Part shown: piece after piece, positions 56,402 to 64,000 of the stretch
Layout: every line of letters starts with the position of its first letter
Position numbering within the stretch: position 1 is the first letter of the stretch
The notes under the pieces: model-generated
The model's database searches: none
The model's input: the letters and a program-made list of their open reading frames with translations, nothing else
What the model was told of the DNA's origin: nothing
Made by a program: the position numbers and the translations under genes
Assembly (NCBI RefSeq): GCF_020707265.1
Contig: NZ_JAJFEQ010000003.1
Location: 496,001-560,000, forward strand
Direction of reading: 5' to 3'
From: Massilia sp. IC2-477
GTDB taxonomy: Bacteria; Pseudomonadota; Gammaproteobacteria; Burkholderiales; Burkholderiaceae_D
Length of the DNA stretch: 64,000 nt

Positions 56402-57103
56402 TCAGCGCGGCAGCGTGTAGATGCCGGGCTCGGCAGACAGGCCGCGCTTGACGGCCTGGGTCAACTCGTCGACGGCGACCTCGGCCCGCCCCTCCTCCAG
56501 CGCGGCAAAGCCGCTGTCGACCACGGTGGAAACGCCGAGCTTGGGTACCTCGAGGCCCTTGGTCAGGTCGGTATCGATGAAGCCGACATGCAGGGCCAGC
56601 ACCTGGGTTCCCTGGCCCGCCAGTTCGTTGCGCAAGCCATTGGTCAGGCCCCAGGCGGCCGACTTGCTGACCGCGTACGCCGCCAGGACCGGGGTGCTGA
56701 TCCAGCTGGCCACCGACAGCACATTTAGGAACGCGCCGCCGCCGTTGCGCGCCAGCACGGGAGCGAAGGCGCGCGATACATTCAGGATGCCGAACACGTT
56801 GGTGTCGAGCATGCGCCGCAGGCTGGCATCCGCATCCTGATCGAGGACGCCCTTCATGTCGGCAATGCCCGCATTGTTGATGACGAGATCGACATCACCG
56901 AGGTCGGACGCCAGCGCAGCGACCGCAGCGGCGTCGGTCACGTCGAGTTTGACGGGGACAACGCCGGCAAGGCCGACGGTGGACGGATCGCGGGCCGCGG
57001 CATAGACCTTCCTGGCGCCGCGAGCGAGCGCCTGGCGGGCGAATTCTGCGCCCAGGCCGCGGTTGGCGCCGGTCACGAGTACGGTGGCATTCTGGATATT
57101 CAT
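56402..57103 (-). CDS. short-chain dehydrogenase/reductase
   Basis: A 233-residue SDR. TGANRGLG (18-25 region) binds the nucleotide, NNAG follows the fourth strand, and Tyr-x3-Lys is YAVSK. The sequence is of the general 'classical' type, often annotated as SDR of unknown substrate. AAAGGAAAG precedes the ATG at 57103. A TetR-family gene is immediately upstream and a probable operator overlaps the promoter (57132-57164), so the enzyme is very probably regulated by that repressor. Confidence 0.88.
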   Translation of the reverse strand: MNIQNATVLVTGANRGLGAEFARQALARGARKVYAAARDPSTVGLAGVVPVKLDVTDAAAVAALASDLGDVDLVINNAGIADMKGVLDQDADASLRRMLDTNVFGILNVSRAFAPVLARNGGGAFLNVLSVASWISTPVLAAYAVSKSAAWGLTNGLRNELAGQGTQVLALHVGFIDTDLTKGLEVPKLGVSTVVDSGFAALEEGRAEVAVDELTQAVKRGLSAEPGIYTLPR

Positions 57104-57131
57104 GGCTTTCCTTTCAGGAGTCATGCGAAAA

Positions 57132-57164
57132 ATATGATGTACCTCATATGATGGTCGTCATATT
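57132..57164. promoter_or_regulatory. probable TetR operators in the SDR promoter
   Basis: ATATGATGGTCGTCATATT (57146-57164) is an imperfect palindrome that matches the one at 57815-57833 except at two central bases. It overlaps a second palindrome, ATATGATGTACCTCATAT (57132-57149), sharing the ATAT half. It lies 29-61 bp upstream of the SDR start. Confidence 0.72.
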
Positions 57165-57204
57165 CACGCATCAAAAAAAGCCGGCAGTGCCGGCGGCGGG
57201 TAGG

Positions 57205-57795
57205 TCAGGCCTTGCGGGGTGCGGCAAACAGGGAAACGAGCAACTGGCGCGCGCTCGCCAGCGCCGCCCTGCCCTCGGCATTGTCACCGTGTACGCGCGC
57301 CAGCTGCAGATTGCCGACAAGGGCGCCCGCGATCACGCCAGGCAGCGCGGGATCCGCGCTTTCGGGAAGGGCGGCGGCGACGCGCCGCACCAGCCGGTCG
57401 ACGCGCTGGGTCGACGCCAGCCGCACCGCCTCTTCCTGGCGCGGCATTTCGCCAGCCAGCGCCCCGACCACGCAGCCGTGTTCCGGATACGCCAGGTGCT
57501 CGTCGGACAGGTAGAGTTCGATCAGGGCCTGCAGCGGATTGCCGGTTTCGCGGGTGCGCTCGGCAACGCGCTCGTCCAGCACCGCGCTGCTGATGGCGCC
57601 CGCATGCTCGATTGCCTCGACCAGCAGCGCATCGCGCGAATCGAAGTGCGCATAGAAGCCGCCATGGGTCAGCCCAGCCTCTTTCATGACCTCCGCGACG
57701 CCGACGCCGGCGTAGCCATGGCGCCGCACGGCACGGCTGGCTGCTTCGACGATGCGATGGTGGGACTGTTCGCGCTTGCTCGACTTGGCCGACAT
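57205..57795 (-). CDS. TetR family transcriptional repressor
   Basis: A 196-residue repressor. The DNA-binding helix-turn-helix is at about 10-55 (RIVEAASRAVRRHGYAGVGV, then MKEAGLTHGGFYAHFDSRDA), the rest a ligand-binding helical bundle with EYLS/YPEHGCVVGALAGEM. It lies 101 bp upstream of the SDR gene on the same strand. Operators of the same sequence occur in front of both genes, so it is probably autoregulated and controls the SDR. The ligand is unknown. Confidence 0.9.
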   Translation of the reverse strand: MSAKSSKREQSHHRIVEAASRAVRRHGYAGVGVAEVMKEAGLTHGGFYAHFDSRDALLVEAIEHAGAISSAVLDERVAERTRETGNPLQALIELYLSDEHLAYPEHGCVVGALAGEMPRQEEAVRLASTQRVDRLVRRVAAALPESADPALPGVIAGALVGNLQLARVHGDNAEGRAALASARQLLVSLFAAPRKA

Positions 57796-57814
57796 GATAA
57801 AGGTCCGCAAATAA

Positions 57815-57846
57815 ATATGATGGGTGTCATATTATACCCATCATAT
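57815..57846. promoter_or_regulatory. probable TetR operators in the repressor's own promoter
   Basis: ATATGATGGGTGTCATATT (57815-57833) resembles the SDR operator. The outer arms ATATGATGGGT (57815-57825) and ACCCATCATAT (57836-57846) form a perfect 11-bp inverted repeat around the site. It lies 20-51 bp upstream of the ATG in an AT-rich stretch. Confidence 0.75.
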
Positions 57847-57866
57847 TATTTGTCAAGGCCCGCCGG

Positions 57867-58790
57867 TTAGGACAGCGCCGTGTCGAGCACCGTCATCAGG
57901 ATGAAGCCGAACACCATCACGATGCTGGCGAAAGTGCCGTGCCCGTTCTGACGCATTTCGGGAATGACATCGTTGACGATCACGAACAGCATGGCGCCGC
58001 CGGCCGCTGCCAGGGCGAAAGGCAGCATGCCCGCCGCGATGCCAATCAGGGCCACACCAAAGGCCGCCGCCACCGGCTCGATCAGGCCGGACGCAATGCC
58101 CAGGCCCACCGCGGTGAGGCGGCTGTAGCCGACGGTGCGCAGGGCCAGCGCCACCACCAGGCCTTCAGGCACGTCCTGGATCGAGATGCCGGTGGCCAGG
58201 GCATTCGCCTTCTCGACGTCGATGCCGGCGTAGCCCACCCCGATCGCCAGCCCTTCGGGCAGGTTGTGCAGGGCCACGGCCCAGACGAACAGCCAGGCGC
58301 GGCGCAGCGAGACGCCGGCGTCGCCACCGGCGAGAATGCCATCCACGTGCACGGCGCGGCTGAGCAGCAGGATGGCGCCCGCGCCGGCCATGATGCCCGC
58401 GCCCGCCATCAGGCTGGCTTCCCAGTTGCCCGAGCCGGCCGACTTGGCGGCGGCAATGGCGGGAATCACGAGGGAAAATGCGGTCGCTCCCAGCATTACG
58501 CCGGCGCCGAAACCGAGGAAGCAGTCGTAGGTACGCTTCGAGAAATTCTGTGCCAGCAAGACCGGCAAGGTGCCCAGCGCGGTCGCGGCCGCGGCGGTGG
58601 CGCCGCCCAGCAGCGCGCGATGCATCCGGGGGTTGGCGTTCATCACCTGCTCGGCCAGGCTGCCCAGCAAGAGGATGCAGCCGACGCTGCAGATGAGCAG
58701 GCCGACCACGCGGCGGATGGTCAATGCCCGCAGCAGCGTGCGTAGTGCGAGCAGCCGGTTGTCATGCGCTTTGTCGATATGAAAATTCAT
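57867..58790 (-). CDS. ZIP family metal transporter (second, ZupT-like)
   Basis: A 307-residue transporter with eight or more hydrophobic segments. The metal-binding helices are clear: ALHNLPEGLAIGVGY (TM4) and SIQDVPEGLVVALAL (TM5). A 25-residue basic N-terminus (DKAHDNRLLALRTLLRAL) precedes TM1. No Shine-Dalgarno sequence is seen upstream of the ATG. The gene follows the Mn catalase on the same strand, separated by a GC hairpin; Mn2+ or Fe2+ uptake would fit that neighbour, but Zn2+ is equally possible from the sequence. Confidence 0.86.
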   Translation of the reverse strand: MNFHIDKAHDNRLLALRTLLRALTIRRVVGLLICSVGCILLLGSLAEQVMNANPRMHRALLGGATAAAATALGTLPVLLAQNFSKRTYDCFLGFGAGVMLGATAFSLVIPAIAAAKSAGSGNWEASLMAGAGIMAGAGAILLLSRAVHVDGILAGGDAGVSLRRAWLFVWAVALHNLPEGLAIGVGYAGIDVEKANALATGISIQDVPEGLVVALALRTVGYSRLTAVGLGIASGLIEPVAAAFGVALIGIAAGMLPFALAAAGGAMLFVIVNDVIPEMRQNGHGTFASIVMVFGFILMTVLDTALS

Positions 58791-58800
58791 GCAATACCCG

Positions 58801-58838
58801 GAGAAATGCCGCGCGGCGCCGGGAGTGGGCCGCGCGGC
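58801..58838 (-). terminator. possible terminator after the Mn catalase gene
   Basis: Two copies of the palindrome GCCGCGCGGC (58808-58817 and 58829-58838) can pair as a 10-bp stem with an 11-base loop. On the minus strand the stem is followed by ATTTCTC. It lies 7 bp past the catalase stop, and the ZIP gene begins 11 bp beyond the T-rich stretch. Confidence 0.5.
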
Positions 58839-58844
58839 GCGTGC

Positions 58845-59876
58845 TTACTTCTTGGTCGGCTTCATTGCCTTCATCGACTTGGCCACGCCCTTGTCGACCG
58901 GGTGGGTCAGGCCGGTGTCGTCCAGCGGGCCGCCCTTGTTGCCGGTAACGGCCTGGCCCATCGAATTGCCCGAGGACCCAGCCATCGTAGCACCACTATC
59001 GGACTGCATGCTCATCCCGAGTTCGGCACCCGTGCGCGGGGTCGACATCGGGTCGGACATGGTGCGCATCGCCATCTGCTTGAGGATGTCGATGTCGCCG
59101 CTCGGCAGCGCCACTTCGGCTTCGCCCGAGCCGCCGTCCACCGCCTGCTGCTTCTCGCGGTCGGTGACGAAGTCCCAGTCGGCGCCCTGGTTCCAAGGAC
59201 CGCGCATCTCGCCCGGACCTTGCGACATGTTGTAGTACACGCTCGCAAAGCGCGGATCGGCCGGCATTTTGCCCGGCGGGAAGTTCGGCTCGATGGCGTA
59301 CAGCGCCTTTTCGAAGGACTTCTGGTGTGCCACTTCGCGCGTCATGAGGAAGCCCAGCGCTTCCTTCACGCCCGGGTCGTCGGTCAGTGCGATCAGGCGC
59401 TCGTAGACGATCTTGGCGCGCGCCTCGGCCGCGATGTTCGAGCGCAGGTCGGCAGTCGGTTCGGTGATCGAATCGATGTAGGCCGCGGTCCAGGGCACGC
59501 CGGCCGAGTTGATCAGCGGGGTGCCGGCGCCGTACAGCACCTGGGTGATGTGGCTGTCGTTACCGGGACCGGTAATGGCCCGGTACATGTCGGCTTCGCT
59601 GTCAACGGCTTCGGCCAGGCGGCCCTTGGCGCCCTTGTTCAGCATCGCGATGATGTGGCCAATGATTTCCAGGTGGCTCAGCTCTTCCGTTGCGATGTCG
59701 TAGAGCATGTCCTTGCGGCCCGGATCGTCTTCGGCGACGGCCTGGGTGAAGTAACGCATGGCCGCGGCCAGCTCGCCCTGCGGGCCGCCGAACTGCTCCA
59801 GCATGAGGTTGGCCAAGGCCGGATTTGGCTCGCTGACGCGGACCGTGTATTGCAGGCGTTTGTTATGTGCAAACAT
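58845..59876 (-). CDS. manganese catalase
   Basis: A 343-residue non-haem dimanganese catalase that disproportionates H2O2. The four-helix bundle ligands are Glu35 (QGELAAAM), Glu65 with His68 (TEELSHLE) and a second set in TREVAHQKSFEKAL. The C-terminal 70 residues (SGEAEVALPSGDIDILKQMA onward) are Gly/Ser/Met-rich and extend beyond the core, ending in MKPTKK. GGAGGG lies 8 bases before the ATG at 59876. No signal peptide. Divergent from the hemerythrin gene. Confidence 0.92.
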   Translation of the reverse strand: MFAHNKRLQYTVRVSEPNPALANLMLEQFGGPQGELAAAMRYFTQAVAEDDPGRKDMLYDIATEELSHLEIIGHIIAMLNKGAKGRLAEAVDSEADMYRAITGPGNDSHITQVLYGAGTPLINSAGVPWTAAYIDSITEPTADLRSNIAAEARAKIVYERLIALTDDPGVKEALGFLMTREVAHQKSFEKALYAIEPNFPPGKMPADPRFASVYYNMSQGPGEMRGPWNQGADWDFVTDREKQQAVDGGSGEAEVALPSGDIDILKQMAMRTMSDPMSTPRTGAELGMSMQSDSGATMAGSSGNSMGQAVTGNKGGPLDDTGLTHPVDKGVAKSMKAMKPTKK

Positions 59877-60228
59877 GAACAATCCCTCCGTTGATGAGTA
59901 TTGGTGCGCCGGAGCGACACCGTCGGGAGCTGTGGCCGTGACCGCCAGCCCGTATATCTCATCTTGGCAGGATGACACGGCAGTGGGGATCGGGTGTTCG
60001 CGCGTCGAGTTGTAGGACTAGGGCGACAATTAATGAACTTGATGGAAATGTTGGAATTGATAAATAAGCGTATTTATCGGGCATTTAAGCGCAGTACGGA
60101 CAGGCCGAGGGCCTGCGCCCGCCTCCCCATGCGATCCGTGCCGACACGGGCGCGGCGCGCACTCCTACAGTAAAGACGAGTCGCGCCGAACTACCATGTT
60201 AGCTATATGACCACAAAGGGGGTACACA
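59877..60228. other. 352-bp divergent regulatory region between Mn catalase and hemerythrin genes
   Basis: The region holds an AT-rich stretch near 60030-60085 with a perfect 8-bp inverted repeat (60059-60078) in otherwise GC-rich DNA. It should contain the promoters of both stress genes. No small coding frame with a ribosome-binding site was found. Confidence 0.6.
60059..60078. promoter_or_regulatory. inverted repeat between Mn catalase and hemerythrin genes
   Basis: Perfect arms GATAAATA and TATTTATC with a loop AGCG. It lies about 151 bp from the hemerythrin ATG and 183 bp from the catalase ATG, so it may serve either promoter or both. Confidence 0.4.
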
Positions 60229-60825
60229 ATGTTTAACCTGAATAAGCTGAGCCCGACGATCACCAACATGATCCGCTTCGACCACTCGCACGTGATGGTG
60301 ACCTTCCACCAGTACGAAAAGGACAAGCCGCCGCGCGTCAAGAAGGCGCTGGCCGACACCATCTGCGACGCGCTGGAAATCCACGCGACCCTCGAAGAGG
60401 AAATCTTCTACCCGGTGATGCGCCAGCGCGACTCCGGCGAGCCCTTCATGCACAAGGCCGAGCCTGAGCACATGGAGATGCGCCGCCTGATCGCCGAGCT
60501 GCGCCGCACCAGCGGTTCCGACCCGCGCCACGACAAGCTGGTGATGGAACTGATGCGCGACGTGATGCACCACGTGGCCGACGAGGAAACCACCCTGCTC
60601 CCGCATGCCGAGGCCAAGCTGAGCCGCGATGCCCTGTCCGAACTGGGCGCGCAGATGACCAAGCGCCGCATGCAGCTGGTGGGCCCGAAGGCCGGCAAGC
60701 TGGCCAAGGAACACGCCGTCGGCTTCGGCGGCAGCGGCGCCGCCCTGGTGGTGGGCCTGGCCAGCGCGCTGTTCGCCGTCAAGGCCTTCGGTCCGAAGAA
60801 GACCTGGAAGTCGAACCCGGTCTGA
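60229..60825 (+). CDS. hemerythrin HHE-domain protein
   Basis: A 198-residue diiron four-helix bundle protein. The iron ligands are in IRFDHSHV (His19), HATLEEEIFYPVM (His and Glu), PEHMEMRRL, and HHVADEETTLLP. After residue 155 comes a hydrophobic Gly/Ala segment (GFGGSGAALVVGLASALFAV) and a basic tail, a plausible C-terminal membrane anchor. Roles of such proteins include O2/NO/ROS sensing or protection. GGGGG lies before the ATG at 60229. A GC-rich terminator hairpin follows. Confidence 0.87.
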   Translation: MFNLNKLSPTITNMIRFDHSHVMVTFHQYEKDKPPRVKKALADTICDALEIHATLEEEIFYPVMRQRDSGEPFMHKAEPEHMEMRRLIAELRRTSGSDPRHDKLVMELMRDVMHHVADEETTLLPHAEAKLSRDALSELGAQMTKRRMQLVGPKAGKLAKEHAVGFGGSGAALVVGLASALFAVKAFGPKKTWKSNPV

Positions 60826-60848
60826 GTTCCTGCGACAGCTGGATCGAG

Positions 60849-60876
60849 CCGGCCGCGATCGCGGCCGGTTCTCGTT
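60849..60876 (+). terminator. rho-independent-like terminator of the hemerythrin gene
   Basis: CCGGCCGCGATCGCGGCCGG (60849-60868) is a perfect 20-bp palindrome followed by TTCTCGTTT, a weak T-run. It lies 24 bp past the stop, between convergent genes. Confidence 0.6.
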
Positions 60877-61904
60877 TACGCCGCCATGGCCCGGAACACC
60901 GGCGTCGGATCCATGGTCGTGCGCTGGCCGATCTCATCCAGGTGCGCGGCCAGCCAGGCATCGGCCGCCGCCACGCCACGGTCGTGCAGCATCTGCAGGA
61001 ACACCGGCTCCGCGTTGAACTTGCTCGAAACGCTCAGGTCGCGCAGCATGTCCACTGCACTGATCAGGTGCAGGCGCACCGGCGCGAAGGTCACGGCCTC
61101 GCCATCCTCTTCGTTCTGGATGGCGTGGTTGTGCAGCAAGGTGTTCACCTCGCGTACGAAGCTGATATTGAAGGCCACTTCGTTGGCGCGGTTGCTGATG
61201 TCGGCCATGCTGCGCGGCGTTTCGGTGCGTGCCGGCGGGTTGATCTGCACCACCAGCAGGTCCTGGGCGTTGTTCGATTCCACCAGCGGCGCCAGCGGCG
61301 GGTTGGCGGTGTAGCTGCCGTCCCAGTACAGCTCGCCGTCGACCTCGACCGATGCGAACACGGTCGGCAGGCAGGCCGACGCCATCACTTTCTGCACGTC
61401 CAGTTCGGCGCGCTCCCAGACCTTGCCGGTGCCGGTGTTCAGGTTGGTGGCATTGATGAAGATCGCCAGCTCCTCGCAGGCGCGAACCCGCTCGAAATCG
61501 ATGTTGGCGGTGAGAAAATTGCGCAGCGGGTTCACCGTCAGCGGGAACTCGTGCACCGGTCCGGCCAGCGCACCTGCCATTTCCAGCAACTGGTAGAAGG
61601 GCGAAAAGCTCATCGTGTAGCCGCCGGCCAGGTGGTCCATCGGGGTGCGCTGCAGCGGACTGAAGGACGCGGTGAGTCCGAGGGCACGCCAGAAGCGGGC
61701 GAGCGCGGCGCGCGCCCCTTCCCGCCCACCGCCGTGGGCCCAGCCGTCGGCCACCACGGCCGCGTTGATGGCGCCGGCGCTGGTGCCGCTGAGCGCGTTG
61801 ATGTCGAGGCGTTCTTCCTGCAGCAGCCGGTCCAGCACGCCCCAGGTGAAGGCGCCGTAGGTGCCCCCGCCCTGCAGGCCGAGGCTGAGTTTCTTGTTCG
61901 TCAT
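60876..61904 (-). CDS. patatin-like phospholipase
   Basis: A 342-residue lipid acyl hydrolase. The oxyanion GGGTYG is at 12-17, the nucleophile Ser42 in GTSAG (40-44), and the catalytic Asp in LYWDGSYTANPPL. The catalytic Ser-Asp dyad is complete. The C-terminal region is helical. No signal peptide, so action is on the inner leaflet or on internal poly-hydroxyalkanoate/lipid stores. A GGAG lies 12 bases before the ATG. Downstream of lrgAB on the same strand, but 77 bp separate them. Confidence 0.88.
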   Translation of the reverse strand: MTNKKLSLGLQGGGTYGAFTWGVLDRLLQEERLDINALSGTSAGAINAAVVADGWAHGGGREGARAALARFWRALGLTASFSPLQRTPMDHLAGGYTMSFSPFYQLLEMAGALAGPVHEFPLTVNPLRNFLTANIDFERVRACEELAIFINATNLNTGTGKVWERAELDVQKVMASACLPTVFASVEVDGELYWDGSYTANPPLAPLVESNNAQDLLVVQINPPARTETPRSMADISNRANEVAFNISFVREVNTLLHNHAIQNEEDGEAVTFAPVRLHLISAVDMLRDLSVSSKFNAEPVFLQMLHDRGVAAADAWLAAHLDEIGQRTTMDPTPVFRAMAA

Positions 61905-61981
61905 GGTCAAGCTCGACTCCGTATGTGAATCAAATTCTACGAGTCTAGCAACCACAAGAAATGGAGGGCGCGACGGTGCCC

Positions 61982-62719
61982 TTAGGCAAACCAGCGCATG
62001 ACGACCGGCACGAGCCACGGCGCGAGCAGCGCGGTCATGGCGCCGTTCAGGCCCATGGCCAGGCCGGCGAAGGCGCCCATCTCGGCGCCGCCCTGGAAGG
62101 CGCGCGCCGTGCCGATCCCGTGCGAGGCCAGGCCCAGCGCAAAGCCGCGCGCCGCCGGTGAGGCGATGCGCAGGCGGTCGAACAGCCAGGGACCGACGAT
62201 CGCGCCGAAGATGCCGGTGCCGATCACCAGCGCGGCGGTGAGCGCCGGAATGCCGCCGAGGCGCTCCGACACCGCCATCGCGATCGGCGAGGTGGCCGAC
62301 TTCGGCCCGAGGGTGGCCGCCAGCTCGGGCGTGGCGCCCAGCAGCAGCGCCACCGCCACGCTGGAGACGATGGCCGTGACGCAGCCCAGCAGCAGGGCCG
62401 CCGCCAGCGGCACGAACGCGCGCCGCAGCCGCGGAAGCTGGCGTACCAGGGGCAACGCGAGGGCTACCGTGGCCGGGCCGAGCAGGAAGTGGACGAACTG
62501 GGCGCCGGCGAAATAACGCTGGTAGGACATGCCGGAGACCCACAGCACCAGCGCCACCAGCGCGATCGAGATGGCGACCGGGTTGGCCAGCGGCGCCCCC
62601 TTGAAGAAGCGCGTGATGCGGTGCGCCGCCAGGTAGGCGCACAGGGTCATGGTCAGGCCCAGCAGGGGCGAAGCGGACAGGTAGACCCAGAATCGGGTCA
62701 ATTCGTGCAGCTCAAGCAT
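61982..62719 (-). CDS. lrgB: LrgB family protein
   Basis: A 245-residue membrane protein with about seven to eight hydrophobic segments. LrgB signatures are LGPATVALALPLVRQLPRLR near residue 80, PKSATSPIAMAVSERLGGIP, and SHGIGTARAF. LrgA/LrgB pairs modulate murein hydrolase activity or export small carboxylates such as pyruvate and glycolate. The gene overlaps lrgA by 8 bp. Confidence 0.93.
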   Translation of the reverse strand: MLELHELTRFWVYLSASPLLGLTMTLCAYLAAHRITRFFKGAPLANPVAISIALVALVLWVSGMSYQRYFAGAQFVHFLLGPATVALALPLVRQLPRLRRAFVPLAAALLLGCVTAIVSSVAVALLLGATPELAATLGPKSATSPIAMAVSERLGGIPALTAALVIGTGIFGAIVGPWLFDRLRIASPAARGFALGLASHGIGTARAFQGGAEMGAFAGLAMGLNGAMTALLAPWLVPVVMRWFA

Positions 62720-63059
62720 CGCCGTCCTTTCTCCCCATGCCCTTGAGCAGCAGGCCGGTCACGGCCAGTGCCAGCAGGGTGCTGCCGGCGAGCGAAGCGA
62801 GGATGGCGAGCCAGTGGCCGCTGCCGCTGGCGGCGGTGGCCACGATGCCAACGCCGGCCGGCACGAACAGCAATGACAGGTGCGACAGCAGGGTATTGGC
62901 GGCCTCTTCGACCAGCTTTTCCAGGCGCGGCCAGGCAATCAGCGCCGCCATCAGGAGCAGCATGCCGGCGACCGGGCCGGGGATCGGAAACTTCAGGAGG
63001 AAAACGATGCCTTCGCCGAGGCATTGGAACAGCAGGAGGATGGTGAAGGCGGCGAGCAT
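62712..63059 (-). CDS. lrgA: LrgA/CidA family holin-like protein
   Basis: A 115-residue protein with four hydrophobic segments. The family pattern is FPIPGPVAGMLLLMAALIAW (second helix) and LSLLFVPAGVGIV (third). Its product is the partner of LrgB, and the two genes overlap, so translation is coupled. No LytSR regulatory pair is adjacent. Confidence 0.92.
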   Translation of the reverse strand: MLAAFTILLLFQCLGEGIVFLLKFPIPGPVAGMLLLMAALIAWPRLEKLVEEAANTLLSHLSLLFVPAGVGIVATAASGSGHWLAILASLAGSTLLALAVTGLLLKGMGRKDGDA

Positions 63060-63139
63060 GAGGCTTTGGGGGCAAAGCGCTCAGGATAGCAAATTGGTCA
63101 TGGCGGTGTGCGCGGCGTGGCGTTCGTGGTGCGCTGGGG

Positions 63140-63254
63140 AACTTGGGTCCCGGCCTGCGCCGGGACGACGTTGGTTGATCTTCGCAAGACCGCTAAGGCT
63201 CGATTTCTAAGACAGCCTGAAAACCGTCGCCCCGGCGCAGGCCGGGGCCCAATT
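63140..63254. repeat. inverted pair of a second GC-rich intergenic repeat
   Basis: The left arm begins AACTTGGGTCCCGGCCTGCG (63140-63159) and continues CCGGGACGACG to 63170. The right arm is 63225-63254 and its complement begins AAATTGGGCCCCGGCCTGCG. The arms agree at 28 of 31 positions and flank 54 bp of unrelated sequence. Each arm contains its own hairpin around the CGGCCTGCGCCG core. It lies between lrgA and the dioxygenase gene. Confidence 0.78.
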
Positions 63255-63279
63255 TGACTTTTGCCTGAACAGCCGAGAC

Positions 63280-64000
63280 TTACGCCTCGACTCCCGCAAT
63301 CGCCCCACGCTTCAACTGATCCCGCTCGATCGACTCGAACAGCGCCTTGAAGTTGCCCTCACCGAAGCCGTCATCGCCCTTGCGCTGGATGAACTCGAAG
63401 AACACCGGTCCCAGTTGCGCCACGCCGAAGATCTGCACCAGCAGGCGTGGACGGCCGTCGGTCACGCTACCGTCGAGCAGCAGGCCGCGCTTCTTCAATT
63501 CCTCGGCGTTTTCGCCGTGGCCCGGGATGCGTTCATCCAGCATCTCGTAATAGGTTTCCGGCGGAGCGGTCATGAGCGGCACGCCGGCGGCGCGCAGGCC
63601 GTCGACGGTCTTGATCAGGTCATCGGTAAGCAGCGCGATGTGCTGGATGCCCTCGCCGTTGAACTGCATGAGGAATTCCTCGATCTGGCCGCCGCCGGCC
63701 TTGCCCTCTTCGTTCAGCGGGATGCGGATCTTGCCGTCCGGCGCGGTCATGGCTTTCGAAGTCAGGCCGGTGTACTCGCCCTTGATGTCGAAATAGCGGA
63801 TCTCGCGGAAGTTGAACAGCTTCTCGTAGAAGCCGGCCCAGAAGGCCATGCGGCCGCGGTAGACGTTGTGGGTCAGGTGGTCGATGATCTGCAGGCCGTG
63901 GCCCGGCGGGTTGCGGTCCACGCCCTCGATCCATTCGAAGTCGATGTCATAGATCGACTTGCCTTCTTCGAAGCGGTCGATCAGGTACAGCGGCGCGCCG
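63280..64000 (-). CDS. hppD: 4-hydroxyphenylpyruvate dioxygenase, C-terminal part (runs off the window)
   Basis: About 240 residues of the C-terminal half of an iron enzyme that converts 4-hydroxyphenylpyruvate to homogentisate in tyrosine breakdown. The frame stays open to the right edge, so the start is outside. The three iron ligands are present: His in [10 protein letters not shown], His in [12 protein letters not shown] and Glu in [17 protein letters not shown]. The end [20 protein letters not shown] is the usual C-terminal helix. HppD-like hydroxymandelate synthases differ at the C-terminus; the [10 protein letters not shown] block favours HppD. Confidence 0.94.
   Translation of the reverse strand, partial: GAPLYLIDRFEEGKSIYDIDFEWIEGVDRNPPGHGLQIIDHLTHNVYRGRMAFWAGFYEKLFNFREIRYFDIKGEYTGLTSKAMTAPDGKIRIPLNEEGKAGGGQIEEFLMQFNGEGIQHIALLTDDLIKTVDGLRAAGVPLMTAPPETYYEMLDERIPGHGENAEELKKRGLLLDGSVTDGRPRLLVQIFGVAQLGPVFFEFIQRKGDDGFGEGNFKALFESIERDQLKRGAIAGVEA

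Overview
The window is 64 kb of chromosomal, high-GC bacterial DNA with no phage, plasmid, IS or CRISPR signature. Gene content and protein style point to a betaproteobacterium of the Oxalobacteraceae (Massilia/Telluria/Janthinobacterium group). Supporting signs are a QueE with the CX14CX2C cluster motif known from Burkholderia, a RegB/RegA redox pair, DUF2382/KGG/DUF3606 stress proteins, and two families of GC-rich intergenic hairpin repeats. The family placement is inference from protein resemblance; no database was searched.

Layout. 1-7 kb: the tail of an unidentified gene, then a minus-strand run of housekeeping genes: nadA-nadC-small membrane protein (NAD synthesis), the ABC-F ATPase ybiT, an LD-carboxypeptidase with an alpha/beta hydrolase, and queE-queD-tadA (7-deazaguanine and inosine tRNA modification). 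8-10 kb: a NarL-type sensor kinase and a PAS-GGEEF diguanylate cyclase, both preceded by an AAGGT/ACCTT palindrome. 10-14.4 kb: three related stress proteins (GSP17M-like and DUF2382 domains, with C-terminal KPAYxYGSEM repeats), a small protein and a secreted endonuclease. 15-20 kb: a winged-helix/DUF5985-like/DUF5985-like operon, a PhyH-type dioxygenase and a large hybrid histidine kinase. 20-35.5 kb: NUDIX, two MscS channels, a KGG protein, a glycosyltransferase, a conserved 402-residue protein, a purine permease, a DUF481 outer-membrane protein, a TPR-aspartyl hydroxylase, an MFS carrier with thioredoxin, DUF3606, a YghA-like SDR and a Cache-type sensor kinase. 35.5-46 kb: a LytM peptidase, a class A PBP, a CHASE-PAS-GGDEF-EAL protein, MarR, and an operon of a secreted unknown, an antiporter and a YbdK-type ligase behind a terminator-like leader hairpin. 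46-55 kb: a ZIP transporter, then a tightly packed nine-gene run cyoABCD-SURF1-regB-regA-cytochrome c-MOSC. 55-64 kb: a divergent MFS carrier, a TetR/SDR pair with matching operators, a ZIP transporter, Mn catalase, hemerythrin, patatin, lrgAB and the C-terminal part of 4-hydroxyphenylpyruvate dioxygenase.

How the genes work together. The accessory theme is envelope, osmotic and oxidative stress: two MscS channels, Mn catalase, hemerythrin, the DUF2382/GSP17M family, KGG, DUF3606, a cation antiporter and LrgAB. The cyo-regBA operon places a quinol oxidase in one transcription unit with its probable redox sensor. The least explained items are the repeat-bearing stress paralogues with a shared promoter-like element, the modular twin-hairpin repeats, the leader attenuator-like hairpin before the antiporter operon, the HTH/DUF5985 trio and the MOSC-alkyltransferase-like fusion without its acceptor Cys. 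Many genes use TTG or GTG starts with good ribosome-binding sites; starts were chosen on that basis.
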